Assembly (NCBI RefSeq): GCF_003688855.1
Contig: NZ_REFW01000003.1
Location: 1 to 64,000 of the forward strand
From: Tessaracoccus antarcticus
GTDB lineage: Bacteria; Actinomycetota; Actinomycetes; Propionibacteriales; Propionibacteriaceae
Reading direction: 5' to 3'
DNA length: 64,000 nt
The position numbers were made by a program, and so were the translations under genes. This document shows, one piece after another, positions 17,020-25,942 of the stretch. Positions within the stretch are counted from its first letter, which is position 1; every line of letters begins with the position of its first letter. The notes beneath the pieces are model-generated. The model did not search any database. It was not told the DNA's origin and saw only the letters and a list, made by a program, of their open reading frames with translations.

Positions 17020-17026
17020 TGCCGCC

Positions 17027-17401
17027 ATGGTCCGTATCCTCCCCGCCGTCATCGATCTCGTGTTCGTGGTCATCTTCGCCGTCGTGGGCCGGGCCAGCCA
17101 CGCCGAGAGGTTGAGCATCCCCGGCGTCGCGCAGACCGCGTGGCCATTCCTCGCGGCATGCCTGTTCGCGTGGGTGGTCGTCGGTCTCCTCGACGACAGC
17201 GGCTACGGTCCCCGCGCGGCACTGGTGATCTGGCTCGTCACGGTGCTGGCGGGCATGGGCCTGCGCATCGTTGCCGGCGACACCGCCGAGACGGCCTTCG
17301 TCATCGTGGCGACGCTGGTGCTGTTCTCGTCGTTCTTCGGCTGGCGTCTCGTGGTCCGTCTGATCCGCGCGCGCAAGCAGACTGACGCGACAGTGTCGTG
17401 A
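17027..17401 (+). CDS. DUF3054 integral membrane protein
   Basis: A 124-residue protein with four hydrophobic segments (about residues 5-22, 36-55, 65-82 and 88-110), matching the size and pattern of the actinobacterial DUF3054 family (WPFLAACLFAW; LRIVAGDTAETAFVIVA). Function unknown. Its stop codon overlaps the start of the next small gene (TGATG), so the two are probably cotranslated. Divergent from tyrA; a leaderless-type -10 supports the ATG. Confidence 0.85.
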   Translation: MVRILPAVIDLVFVVIFAVVGRASHAERLSIPGVAQTAWPFLAACLFAWVVVGLLDDSGYGPRAALVIWLVTVLAGMGLRIVAGDTAETAFVIVATLVLFSSFFGWRLVVRLIRARKQTDATVS

Positions 17402-17646
17402 TGGAACTGGAAGCGTGGTTGGGGCTCGCAGGTGTGGTCCTGCTCTTCGCGCTGGGCGTCGTCGCCTACAACATCCGCACCCGGCGCACAGGCTCCCCCC
17501 GGGATCTGCACGCCCCCGAGGGTCGCCCCGTCCGCCGCCGTGGTGGACAGAAGTTCAAGAAGTCCGGCCCCTTCGACAACGGTCCGCAGGTGCCGCAGGA
17601 CCCGTCCAGCATCCCGACGTTCTTCCACCACGGTCCGGGGGTGTAG
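17401..17646 (+). CDS. Small single-pass membrane protein
   Basis: An 81-residue protein with one N-terminal membrane helix (about residues 7-24) and a basic, proline-rich cytoplasmic tail (RRRGGQKFKK). No family recognised. Start at ATG 17401 overlapping the upstream TGA; a GTG one codon earlier (17398) is equally possible. Downstream partner of the DUF3054 gene. Confidence 0.6.
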   Translation: MELEAWLGLAGVVLLFALGVVAYNIRTRRTGSPRDLHAPEGRPVRRRGGQKFKKSGPFDNGPQVPQDPSSIPTFFHHGPGV

Positions 17647-17692
17647 CCGACGGCATCGCGCCGTATGGGATACCTGCAACCGGGCGTATCGC

Positions 17693-17698
17693 TACGCT
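17693..17698 (+). promoter_or_regulatory. Leaderless-type -10 for the small membrane protein at 17705
   Basis: TACGCT is followed by six bases (TGCCAC) and the ATG at 17705. Confidence 0.45.
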
Positions 17699-17704
17699 TG
17701 CCAC

Positions 17705-17905
17705 ATGACTGGCGTACTTCTCCTGTGGGTTCTTCTTGGCCTGGTCGTGGTGGTCGTGGCCGCGGTCGTGGTGGTTCTCGTCGTGCGACGTCGAGCCACG
17801 CCGAAGTTCGACACCTACCAACCGGGCGCGTACAACTCGCTGGAGACGCGCTACGAGGGGCCTGGACCGCAACACCTGAACCTGCCCCCGGGACCCGGGC
17901 AATGA
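17705..17905 (+). CDS. Small single-pass membrane protein
   Basis: A 66-residue protein. The first 30 residues form a valine/leucine-rich membrane helix, followed by RRR and a polar, proline/glycine-rich tail ending LPPGPGQ. The positive-inside rule puts the tail in the cytoplasm. No family recognised. The ATG at 17705 is supported by a leaderless -10; the longer open frame upstream is out of register with any signal. Confidence 0.6.
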   Translation: MTGVLLLWVLLGLVVVVVAAVVVVLVVRRRATPKFDTYQPGAYNSLETRYEGPGPQHLNLPPGPGQ

Positions 17906-17919
17906 ACTAGCCCTTCCGG

Positions 17920-18813
17920 TCACATCCCCGGGATGTTGGCGGGACGCGGACCCGTGTAGTCCGGTCCGTAGGCTCCCGGCGCGGGGCGGCGTTTCCGCAT
18001 GGGCGCCGTCACCCCCGGGGCGAGTCGACGGGAGATGGCCAGGAAGCCGGTGTGGGCGCTCGTACCGTGGCCAGGACGGATGGCGAGACCTTCGGCGTGC
18101 CAGTCCCGCACCGTCGTCTCCGTGAGATGCGGCTCGGTGTAGCCCCCGTGCGCACGGAACGTGTCCGCCACGCGTCCGAGCTGCGTGGAGGTGGCGACGT
18201 AGCAGCAGACCAGACCGCCCGGCTCAAGTCGCTCACCAACGGCTTCAATGCACTCCCAGGGGGCGAGCATGTCGAGGATCACACGGTCCAGCCTGTCGTC
18301 GCGAAGCTCGGTCACGAGGTCCCCGACCGTCAGCCGCCATGCCGGGTGTTCGCCGTCGATGAACGTCTCGACGTTGCGTCGCGCCACGTCGGCGAACTCT
18401 TGGCGGCGCTCGTAGGAGTGCAGCTCCCCGTCCGGGCCGATGGCACGCAGCAGCGCTAGAGACAGCGCGCCTGAACCGACACCGGCCTCCATCACCCGGG
18501 CTCCGGGGAAGATGTCGGCCCACATCAGGATCTGGGCGGCGTCCTTGGGATAGATGACGGCGGCCTCACGCGGCATGGCCACCATGTACTCGCTGAGCAG
18601 CGGCCTCAGCACCAAGTACTGCATCCCACCGATGGATTTGATGGTGACGCCCTCGGGGCCCCCGATGAGCTCGTCGTGGCTGACGGCGCCCTTCGTGGTG
18701 TGCCAGACGCCACCCTCTTTGAGGAGGAGCGACTTGCGGCGCCCCTTGGAGTCGGTGAGGGTCACGCGCTCCCCCACCACGAGGGGGCCGCGTCGGATAC
18801 CGGAGAGATTCAT
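17920..18813 (-). CDS. trmI: tRNA (adenine-58-N1)-methyltransferase TrmI
   Basis: A 297-residue SAM-dependent enzyme that makes m1A58 in the T-loop of tRNAs as a homotetramer. The N-terminal beta domain includes HDELIGGPEG and IIYPKDA-type segments (here VIYPKDAAQIL). The Rossmann domain has EAGVGSGALS (SAM motif I), SYERRQEF, and LDMLAPWECIEAV (catalytic region). The start at ATG 18813 is fixed by GAAGGAC six bases upstream; the longer frame is not protein-like. A basic Pro/Gly-rich tail ends the protein. Convergent with the preceding small membrane gene. Confidence 0.93.
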   Translation of the reverse strand: MNLSGIRRGPLVVGERVTLTDSKGRRKSLLLKEGGVWHTTKGAVSHDELIGGPEGVTIKSIGGMQYLVLRPLLSEYMVAMPREAAVIYPKDAAQILMWADIFPGARVMEAGVGSGALSLALLRAIGPDGELHSYERRQEFADVARRNVETFIDGEHPAWRLTVGDLVTELRDDRLDRVILDMLAPWECIEAVGERLEPGGLVCCYVATSTQLGRVADTFRAHGGYTEPHLTETTVRDWHAEGLAIRPGHGTSAHTGFLAISRRLAPGVTAPMRKRRPAPGAYGPDYTGPRPANIPGM

Positions 18814-18871
18814 GTCCTTCTTTCGCTGCAGGGCCGCCGCACAGCCTAGACCACGGCCCTCCACAGGCCGG

Positions 18872-21800
18872 TCAATCGCCCAACAGCTCGAACTCCCACC
18901 CAGACACAGGCGCATGCGTACCGTTGCCCGAGAACCACGCCGTGGCACGCCCGGATTGGTGCTCGTGCTCGAACCGCGCCAGGCCGTCCACATCCAGGGC
19001 ACCCACCAGGGTCTCCGACGTCCCGTCCTCGTAGTCAGCCCTCACCACCAGCGTGCCGTCCGTGGGTCGCGGTGCACCCTCGGGGCCCTCCACCCGCAGG
19101 TAGAACACACCGGGACTCTGTTCGAGCGTCCGCAGCCGTGCCCCGACGGCCGTCACTGCGGCGATCGTCACGCCCCCACCTGTGGCATCGGTGCACTGCT
19201 GGCCGGGCAGCCACGAGCGCAACCATGTGCGCCCCGCGGGCCACCTGTGCTCGAAGACGTCCCAGATGGACGTGGCCTTCGACTCCACCTCCAGACGCAC
19301 CATGCGGGTCTGTCCCGGCGACAGGTGCAGCCACCGGTGGTCCACGTAGGAGCGGTACTGCGTCGAGTCCTGGGCGATTTCCACCCGGGCATCGATCTCG
19401 TGGTCGAACGGGTTGTGGACCTCCACGAACGAGACCTCGCGGGTCGCGGGCGAGCTGGGCTTGGAGTAGATGGTGAAGTAGTTCGACTGTGCCAGGTTGT
19501 TGTCCACGTCCGGCTCGTTGGCTGCCGCCCCCGCCACGTCGACATACCGGTCGATGCGGGCCTGGATGCAGTAGTGGCGGTCCTCCATCGGCTGCCAGTG
19601 CGTCTCGAACTCCACCGTGGCGCCCTTCTTCACATCATGGGTGACGCTCGGTTTCCCGTCCGGGGCTGGAAGCTTTGTCCACCGGTCTGAATCCTTGTCG
19701 TCGGTGTTGAACGGCAACACCTGAAACTTCACCGACACCTTGGGGGCATCCAGTCCACCCTCGTTGTGGACCTTCGCAACGATCCGGTTGGGCTCACCGA
19801 TGATGGGCTTGTTCAACCACGAGGGGTCCGCATCACTGAGGGAGTTGCGGACCTCAATATCGGGGCTCTTGTAGTCGCCGTCCTCACCACAATTGTTGAT
19901 GAGCACAGGGTCGGGCTGGTCCACACGTCCGACGTCGATCCGCACAGTGGCTGCGCCGGCCGTGATGGAGAGCACCTCCAATCGGAAACGCTGGATGTTG
20001 ACCTGGTCGTCGGCGTTGATGTCCTCATAGTCCTGTCCTGAAACCAGCAGTGGACCCTCCCCGTCCCCGTCATCATTCAGCAGGATGATGGTGCGTCGGG
20101 CGTCGGCGATGACCGCCGGCTTGGAGTAGTTGATGGCGTCGTAACAGATGATCTCGCCCCCCGGTGGGAACGTGGCGGTGTCACCGATCCGGCCGGGGAC
20201 GCTCTGCCTCAATTCGAAGAACCAGGACAACTTCGGCGCCAGTTTCAGTTCCACCGCCGAGAACCGTCCCGGCGCTGGCAGACCCGAGGCAATGGGAACC
20301 AGCGTCAAGGTGATGGCGGACTCGGCGAAGAGCGGGGTGAAGGAGCGCACGTGTGCCGGATCAAGGAAGCCCAGCAGCAGCTTGTGCCGTGCGGACAGGT
20401 GGGGCAGGCCCTGCTCGTTGCCCATCAACTCCCGCCCACCGAGGTCGCGGGCTGCCATCTCCGTTGTGTAGCCGGACGTCATGTAGATGTCTTGCAGTCC
20501 CATGGTGTGTCCCAGTTCGTGTGCGCTGACCTCCACGTTGGTGAAACCCACGGAGGTCGGCTGGTCGTGCGGCATGGTGAGTGTGGCGAGTTTGACGGCC
20601 ACGTCCTTGCCGCCGGGACTCCGCACTGTGACGTTGAGTGTCTTGCCCACCGTGGAGCGCGGCCACACGAAGTTGCCCCCTGCGGATCGGGTCACGAGGA
20701 AGACGGCGTCGACATAGGTCCAGTCCACACCGGGGGTGCCCTGGAGCGCTCCCACGACGCGCTCCACCGCCTCGCCCTTCTGCCTCCAGGTGCCGTCGGA
20801 ATCCATGGTGTGCCAGTCGCCCCACGTCCCGCCGAGGCTGACGGGGCCCAGAACGCTGCCGGTGACCAGCGTCATGCCCAGGCGTCCTGCGGAGAGTTCA
20901 CTGAACCAGGTGTTGAGGTCGTTGGCCCCCGAGAAGACCCCACGCCAGTCGACGCGTGCGGAAGCAATGGTGGGTGCCGGGGTGGCGGCGGTCACCTTCG
21001 TGGACCATCTCGCGTCCCCCGTGTCGACCAACACCACGACCACCTTCCACTGCGACAACACGTTGCCCGCAGCGTCGCGTGGCCTCAGCGACCCGGTGTC
21101 GTCCACGCCGGGTTTGCTGGCCAGCACGTGCATCAACGGTGGCGGATCCGTCGGGTTGTCGAGCCACAGGGGAGGCCCGTCGACGACGGGTGAGGCATCG
21201 AAGCCGACGCTCACAGCTGCCCTTCCCACTTCGTCACCGGTGATGGCGTCCCGGACCACGACGTGTGTGTCGCAGGGTACTGCGCCGGCCAGCAGCCGGA
21301 TGTGGGGCCTGTTCGGATCCGCGTCCGCGGCGGGGTGTGAACTCAGCGTGATGGCGTCTGCAGCATCGATGGTGATGTCGAGGTCGGCCCGGGTGTACCC
21401 GGTGACGCCGGTGTCGATCTCCACGTCGGCCCAGGCACCCGGCCACATGGGTGTCTCCGGCACCCCGAGCCGCACAGTGGCGACCAGGCCTGCGGAGGCA
21501 TCCAGGCTGAGGAGACGGTTCTCGCCGGTGATGACGAGCCGGTCCCCGCAAACGAGTGCCTGGGAGGGCTGGCGGACGCCACGACCCACCAGAGGTTGGA
21601 GCCGGGGAACGGCCTGGGTCAGCTCCACGAGACCAACTCGATGAACAGGTGCACGCTGCGTCAGCAGGAGTGCTGTGCGGTCCCCTGTTGTCCAGGAGAG
21701 GAGGAACGGGGAGACCAGGCCGTTGAGCACCACGGAGCGTGACCCGTCCGTGTCGATCCTTGTGAGCGTGCCCGGCCCCTGCTCCGTGATGTAGAACTCG

Positions 21801-22246
21801 CCCGAGGACGCGATGGCGAGCCCGATGGGGGCGAGCAATCCGGAGGCGATGACCTGCACGTCCCCCGTTGCCAGGTCGACGGCGATCAGGCGCCCTCCCC
21901 CGTGGTCCGTCACGAAAGCCGTGGCACCGTCGTCGGAATGCACAACGGCATGGATGCTCCCCAGCCCGCCGGCAACCATGACGGCGTTGGCGCGGCCGGG
22001 TTGCAGCAGGTCCTGGTGCAGCAGGTCCCCTGCCTGTTCGGCGATGAGTGCCTCGTTGCCGCGGATCGAGATTCCTTCGGGGTGCTGGTACCCGTCGCCC
22101 CACGGGGTCCGCTCCCCGTTCTCGACGGCGAAGGCGTTCAGCGCTCCGCCCGACCAGTCGGTGGCCAGCACCGTCCGCCCGTTCCACAGAGCCGCCCCGA
22201 TCGCGGTGCCTGCGGTCCCCTCTGCCCACACCTGTTGTTCAGCCAT
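18872..22246 (-). CDS. Large multidomain zinc metalloprotease (beta-propeller, HELGH, CARDB)
   Basis: A 1124-residue protein of unknown role. Residues about 15-260 form NHL/SMP-30-like beta-propeller repeats (HPEGISIRGNEALIAEQAG; GSIHAVVHSDDGATAFVTD). Residues about 400-620 hold a zinc protease domain with HELGHTMGLQDIY (H576, E577, H580) and a later LMGNEQGLPHLSARHK segment, recalling M6/immune-inhibitor-A-type enzymes. Residues about 795-930 look like a CARDB adhesion-type beta domain (RIVAKVHNEGGLDAPKVSVKF); further beta domains end the protein. There is no N-terminal signal peptide or membrane helix: it begins MAEQQVWAEG. GAGGGGG lies upstream as ribosome binding site, and a 14-bp palindrome lies 27 bp upstream. 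It stands alone between metH and trmI. Confidence 0.8.
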   Translation of the reverse strand: MAEQQVWAEGTAGTAIGAALWNGRTVLATDWSGGALNAFAVENGERTPWGDGYQHPEGISIRGNEALIAEQAGDLLHQDLLQPGRANAVMVAGGLGSIHAVVHSDDGATAFVTDHGGGRLIAVDLATGDVQVIASGLLAPIGLAIASSGEFYITEQGPGTLTRIDTDGSRSVVLNGLVSPFLLSWTTGDRTALLLTQRAPVHRVGLVELTQAVPRLQPLVGRGVRQPSQALVCGDRLVITGENRLLSLDASAGLVATVRLGVPETPMWPGAWADVEIDTGVTGYTRADLDITIDAADAITLSSHPAADADPNRPHIRLLAGAVPCDTHVVVRDAITGDEVGRAAVSVGFDASPVVDGPPLWLDNPTDPPPLMHVLASKPGVDDTGSLRPRDAAGNVLSQWKVVVVLVDTGDARWSTKVTAATPAPTIASARVDWRGVFSGANDLNTWFSELSAGRLGMTLVTGSVLGPVSLGGTWGDWHTMDSDGTWRQKGEAVERVVGALQGTPGVDWTYVDAVFLVTRSAGGNFVWPRSTVGKTLNVTVRSPGGKDVAVKLATLTMPHDQPTSVGFTNVEVSAHELGHTMGLQDIYMTSGYTTEMAARDLGGRELMGNEQGLPHLSARHKLLLGFLDPAHVRSFTPLFAESAITLTLVPIASGLPAPGRFSAVELKLAPKLSWFFELRQSVPGRIGDTATFPPGGEIICYDAINYSKPAVIADARRTIILLNDDGDGEGPLLVSGQDYEDINADDQVNIQRFRLEVLSITAGAATVRIDVGRVDQPDPVLINNCGEDGDYKSPDIEVRNSLSDADPSWLNKPIIGEPNRIVAKVHNEGGLDAPKVSVKFQVLPFNTDDKDSDRWTKLPAPDGKPSVTHDVKKGATVEFETHWQPMEDRHYCIQARIDRYVDVAGAAANEPDVDNNLAQSNYFTIYSKPSSPATREVSFVEVHNPFDHEIDARVEIAQDSTQYRSYVDHRWLHLSPGQTRMVRLEVESKATSIWDVFEHRWPAGRTWLRSWLPGQQCTDATGGGVTIAAVTAVGARLRTLEQSPGVFYLRVEGPEGAPRPTDGTLVVRADYEDGTSETLVGALDVDGLARFEHEHQSGRATAWFSGNGTHAPVSGWEFELLGD

Positions 22247-22273
22247 GTCTGACTCGCCCCCTCACAAAACAGC

Positions 22274-22287
22274 TGGACAGCTGTCCA
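22274..22287. promoter_or_regulatory. 14-bp perfect palindrome upstream of the metalloprotease gene
   Basis: TGGACAGCTGTCCA is a perfect inverted repeat centred about 34 bp before the ATG at 22246, in the 113-bp gap between metH and the protease gene. It has the form of a dimeric repressor operator; the regulator is unknown. Confidence 0.4.
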
Positions 22288-22359
22288 TCCACAGGGGAAG
22301 AGGCATCCGCGGCGCCGGTGATACCACCTGGACGCCACGACAGATTTCGGCCGCCGCGA

Positions 22360-25300
22360 CTACTTGGCGCTGAAGTACTTGGCCTCGGGGTGGTGCACGA
22401 CGATGGCGTCGGTGGACTGCTCCGGGTGCAGTTGGAGCTCCTCGCTCAACTCGACGCCGATGCGATGTGGCTCCAGCATTTCCACGAGCTTGATGCGGTC
22501 CTCGAGGTCCGGGCAGGCCGGGTAGCCGAAGGAGTAGCGGGAACCGCGGTACGCCTGGTCGCGGATGGCGCCCTCGACGTCGCCGTCGTCGGCGGCCAGC
22601 CCCAACTCGATGCGGGTGCGGTGGTGCCAGAACTCGGCCAGGGCCTCCGTCAGCTGCACGGACAGGCCGTGCAGCTCCATGTACTCGCGGTACGAGTTGG
22701 CCTCGAACAACTTGTTGGCGGCCTTCGCCACGTCGGGACCCATGGTCACGAGCTGCATGCCCAGCACGTCGGGGCCCAGCTCGGCAGACTCCTCCGCGTC
22801 GCGGAAGTAGTCGGTCAGGCACAGCTTCCTGTCGCGGCGCTGCCGCGGGAACGTGAACCTGGTGAGTTCCCTGCTGGGATCCTCAGGATGGCCGACGATG
22901 AGGGTCTCGTCCTCGCTGTGCACCGGCCAGTAGCCGTGCACGACGGCGAAGGTGCCGAGCCCCTGGGTCTTGATGCGGTCCATCCACATCCGCAGCCGGG
23001 GCAGGGCCTCGGTCTCGACGAGTTCCTCGTAGCTGACGCCACCCCGGACCCCGCGCAGACCCCACTGGCCCATGAACGTGGCCCGGTGGTCCAGCCACTC
23101 GGACACCTCCGCCAGCGAAATGCCCTTGACGACGCGGGATCCCCAGAACGGCGGGGTCGGCACGTCGATGCGGCGTGCGACGTCGGAGCGGACACCCAGT
23201 TCGGGTTCCTCAATCTCCTCGACGACCTTCTTGTACACCCGCTTGGGCTTGATGGCTGGCAGAGCCGCTCCCGGGACGCCCCGTTTGACGGCCATGACGG
23301 CGTCCATGAGGGCCAGCCCGTCGAAGGCGTCACGGGCGTAGCGCACCTCGCCCTCGAACATGTCGCCGAGGTCGTGCTCGACGAACGCCCGGGTCAGGGC
23401 GGCACCGCCCAGCAGCACGGGGTACTTCTCCGCGAGGCCGAGCCGGTTGATCTCGGCGAGGTTGTCCTTCATGACGATGGTGGACTTCACCAGCAGGCCG
23501 GACATGCCGATGGCGTCGGCGTTGGACTTTTCGGCGGCCTCGATGATGGCGTTGATGGGCTGCTTGATGCCGATGTTGACCACTGTGTAGCCGTTGTTGC
23601 TGACGATGATGTCCACGAGGTTCTTGCCGATGTCGTGGACGTCGCCACGGACGGTGGCCAGCACGAGTGTGCCCTTGCCTGCCGTGTCCTGCTTCTCCAT
23701 GTGCGGCTCGAGGTGTGCCACGGCGGACTTCATGACCTCGGCGGACTGCAGCACGAACGGCAGCTGCATCTGCCCCGAGCCGAACAGCTCCCCCACCACC
23801 TTCATGCCGGCCAGCAGGTCGTTGTTGATGATGTCGAGGGGGGCCTTGGTGGTCATGGCCTCGTCGAGGTCGGCCTGCAGGCCCTTGCCCTCACCGTCGA
23901 TGATGCGGCGCTGGAGCCGCTCCTCCAAGGGAAGCGCAGCCAGTTCCGCGGAGCGGGACGCGCGGGCGGAGGCAGCCGTGACGCCTTCGAACAGGTCCAG
24001 GTACTTCGTCAGGGGGTCGTAGCCCTCTGCACGGCGGTCGTAGACAAGGTCGAGCGCCACCTCGCGCTGCTCGGCGGGGATGCGGTCCATGGGGATGATC
24101 TTGGCGCTGTGCACGATCGCCGAATCCAGACCGGCAGCGACGCACTCGTTGAGGAACACGGAGTTGAGCACGATGCGGGCGGCCGGGTTGAGCCCGAAGG
24201 AGACGTTGCTCACTCCCAGTGTTGTGCGAACCCGCGGGTACCGCTGCTTCAACTCCCGGATGGCCGCGATGGTCTCGATGCCGTCGCGTCGGGTCTCCTC
24301 CTGGCCTGTGGCGATGGGGAAGGTGAGGCAGTCGACGAGAATGTCGCCCACGTCCATGCCCCAATTGCCGGTGAGGTCCTCGATGAGGCGGGAGGCGACG
24401 CGGACCTTCCATTCGGCCGTGCGGGCCTGCCCCTCCTCGTCGATGGTGAGGGCGACGACGGCGGCGCCGTGCTCCTGCACCATGGGCATGACGCGGCCGA
24501 AACGGGACTCAGGCCCGGCGCCGTCCTCGTAGTTGACGGAGTTGATGGTGCAGCGCCCTGCCAGTCGCTCCAGGCCGGCCTGGATGACGGGCGGCTCGGT
24601 GGAGTCCAGCACGACGGGCAGCGTCACGGCGGTGTTGAGGCGGAAGGCCATGAGGTCCATGTCCGCAGCGCCGTCGCGTCCCACGTAGTCGATGCAGAGG
24701 TCCAGCACGTGCGCACCGTCGCGGGCCTGGCTCTTGGCGATGGCCACGCACTCGTCCCAGTTGCCGTCCAGCATGTGCTGCTTGAAGGCCTTGGAACCGT
24801 TGGCGTTGGTTCGCTCACCAATGTTGAGGTAGCTGGCGTCCTGTGCCAGCGGTACCTCGATGTAGAGGCTGGAGACGGCGTTTTCCACTGCGACGTCGCG
24901 CTGGACGACAGGTGTGTGGGAGAAGCGCTCCGCCAGCAGGCGAATGTGTTCAGGGGTCGTACCGCAGCAACCACCGATGATGGCCAGGCCGTAGTCACGC
25001 AAGTACAGCTCGAGTGCCTCGGCGAGCCCCTCAGGGCCCAGCGGATAGCGCGCACCGTCGGAGGTCAGCTCGGGCAGACCGGCATTGGGCATGGCGCCGA
25101 TGGCGATCCGTGCACGGCGCGACAGGTGGCGCAGGTGCTCGCTCATCTCGGCGGGACCGGTGGCGCAGTTGAGGCCGATGACGTCGATGCCCAGCGCCTC
25201 GAGCGTTGTCAGCGCGGCGCCGATCTCGGAACCCATCAGCATGGTGCCGGTGGCCTCGACGGTGACGTTGACGAAGATGGGCAGGTCCACGCCGAGCTTG

Positions 25301-25839
25301 GTGCGGGCACGCTTGGCGGCGATGACGGCGGCCTTGGCCTGCAACAGGTCCTGGCTGGTCTCGATCTGGACAGCGTCGATGCCGCCGGCCACCATGGCCT
25401 CCACCTGGAGCTGGTAGGCGTCGCGGATCTCGGCGAAGCGGATGTGGCCGAGGCTGGGCAGTTTGGTGCCGGGCCCCACGGAGCCGAGCACGAAGCGGGG
25501 CTTCTCGGGGGTGGAGTACTCGTCGGCCGCCTCCCGTGCGATGCGGGCTGAGGCGACGGCGAGTTCCTCGAGGCGGTCCTCGATGTCGTACTCGCGCAGC
25601 GCCGCCAGGTTGGTGCCGAAGGAGTTGGTCTCCACGCAGTCGGCGCCCGCTTCGAGGTAGGCACGGTGCACGGCACCCACGATGTCGGGGCGCGTGACGT
25701 TCAGCACCTCGTTGCAGCCCTCGAGGCCCTGGAAGTCGGTATCGACATCCAATTCCCCGAAACTCTGCAGCATCGTGCCCATAGCACCGTCGGCGACAAG
25801 GACTTTGGCATTCAGGAATTCACGAATTGAGCTGGACAC
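22360..25839 (-). CDS. metH: Cobalamin-dependent methionine synthase
   Basis: A B12-dependent enzyme of about 1160 residues that transfers a methyl group from methyltetrahydrofolate to homocysteine. Domains in order: homocysteine-binding (DGAMGTML near the start; zinc cysteines in GLNCATGP and GGCCGTTP at about residues 225 and 290), pterin-binding (NIGERTNANGSKAF), cobalamin-binding with DVHDIGKN (about residue 735), and the C-terminal activation domain that binds SAM. Start uncertain: the frame opens with GTG at 25848, but a TAGAGT box precedes the in-frame GTG at 25839 by seven bases, which fits a leaderless mRNA. Only about 100 bp separate it from the divergent gene, too little for a B12 riboswitch. 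Works with metK elsewhere in the window in the methyl cycle. Confidence 0.97.
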   Translation of the reverse strand: MSSSIREFLNAKVLVADGAMGTMLQSFGELDVDTDFQGLEGCNEVLNVTRPDIVGAVHRAYLEAGADCVETNSFGTNLAALREYDIEDRLEELAVASARIAREAADEYSTPEKPRFVLGSVGPGTKLPSLGHIRFAEIRDAYQLQVEAMVAGGIDAVQIETSQDLLQAKAAVIAAKRARTKLGVDLPIFVNVTVEATGTMLMGSEIGAALTTLEALGIDVIGLNCATGPAEMSEHLRHLSRRARIAIGAMPNAGLPELTSDGARYPLGPEGLAEALELYLRDYGLAIIGGCCGTTPEHIRLLAERFSHTPVVQRDVAVENAVSSLYIEVPLAQDASYLNIGERTNANGSKAFKQHMLDGNWDECVAIAKSQARDGAHVLDLCIDYVGRDGAADMDLMAFRLNTAVTLPVVLDSTEPPVIQAGLERLAGRCTINSVNYEDGAGPESRFGRVMPMVQEHGAAVVALTIDEEGQARTAEWKVRVASRLIEDLTGNWGMDVGDILVDCLTFPIATGQEETRRDGIETIAAIRELKQRYPRVRTTLGVSNVSFGLNPAARIVLNSVFLNECVAAGLDSAIVHSAKIIPMDRIPAEQREVALDLVYDRRAEGYDPLTKYLDLFEGVTAASARASRSAELAALPLEERLQRRIIDGEGKGLQADLDEAMTTKAPLDIINNDLLAGMKVVGELFGSGQMQLPFVLQSAEVMKSAVAHLEPHMEKQDTAGKGTLVLATVRGDVHDIGKNLVDIIVSNNGYTVVNIGIKQPINAIIEAAEKSNADAIGMSGLLVKSTIVMKDNLAEINRLGLAEKYPVLLGGAALTRAFVEHDLGDMFEGEVRYARDAFDGLALMDAVMAVKRGVPGAALPAIKPKRVYKKVVEEIEEPELGVRSDVARRIDVPTPPFWGSRVVKGISLAEVSEWLDHRATFMGQWGLRGVRGGVSYEELVETEALPRLRMWMDRIKTQGLGTFAVVHGYWPVHSEDETLIVGHPEDPSRELTRFTFPRQRRDRKLCLTDYFRDAEESAELGPDVLGMQLVTMGPDVAKAANKLFEANSYREYMELHGLSVQLTEALAEFWHHRTRIELGLAADDGDVEGAIRDQAYRGSRYSFGYPACPDLEDRIKLVEMLEPHRIGVELSEELQLHPEQSTDAIVVHHPEAKYFSAK

Positions 25840-25930
25840 GACGGTCACTCTAACCCCGAAGGGCGGGTGGGAATAGATGCGTTCGCTCGCGGCTGCTGGT
25901 TGGTCCTTCGGCGTGAAGTGTGCTGGACCC

Positions 25931-25936
25931 TAGACT
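25931..25936 (+). promoter_or_regulatory. Leaderless-type -10 for the PAC2 gene
   Basis: TAGACT is followed by six bases (GGGTGC) and the ATG at 25943. Confidence 0.5.
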
Positions 25937-25942
25937 GGGTGC

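Noticed and set aside
22048-25551. 1167-codon open frame antisense to metH
   Set aside because: A GC-rich shadow of metH. Its composition (Val/Gly/His/Asp/Leu-rich runs) is not protein-like and it has no domains.
25849-25942. B12 riboswitch upstream of metH
   Set aside because: Under 100 bp lies between the divergent starts, too short for the element, and no B12-box is seen.
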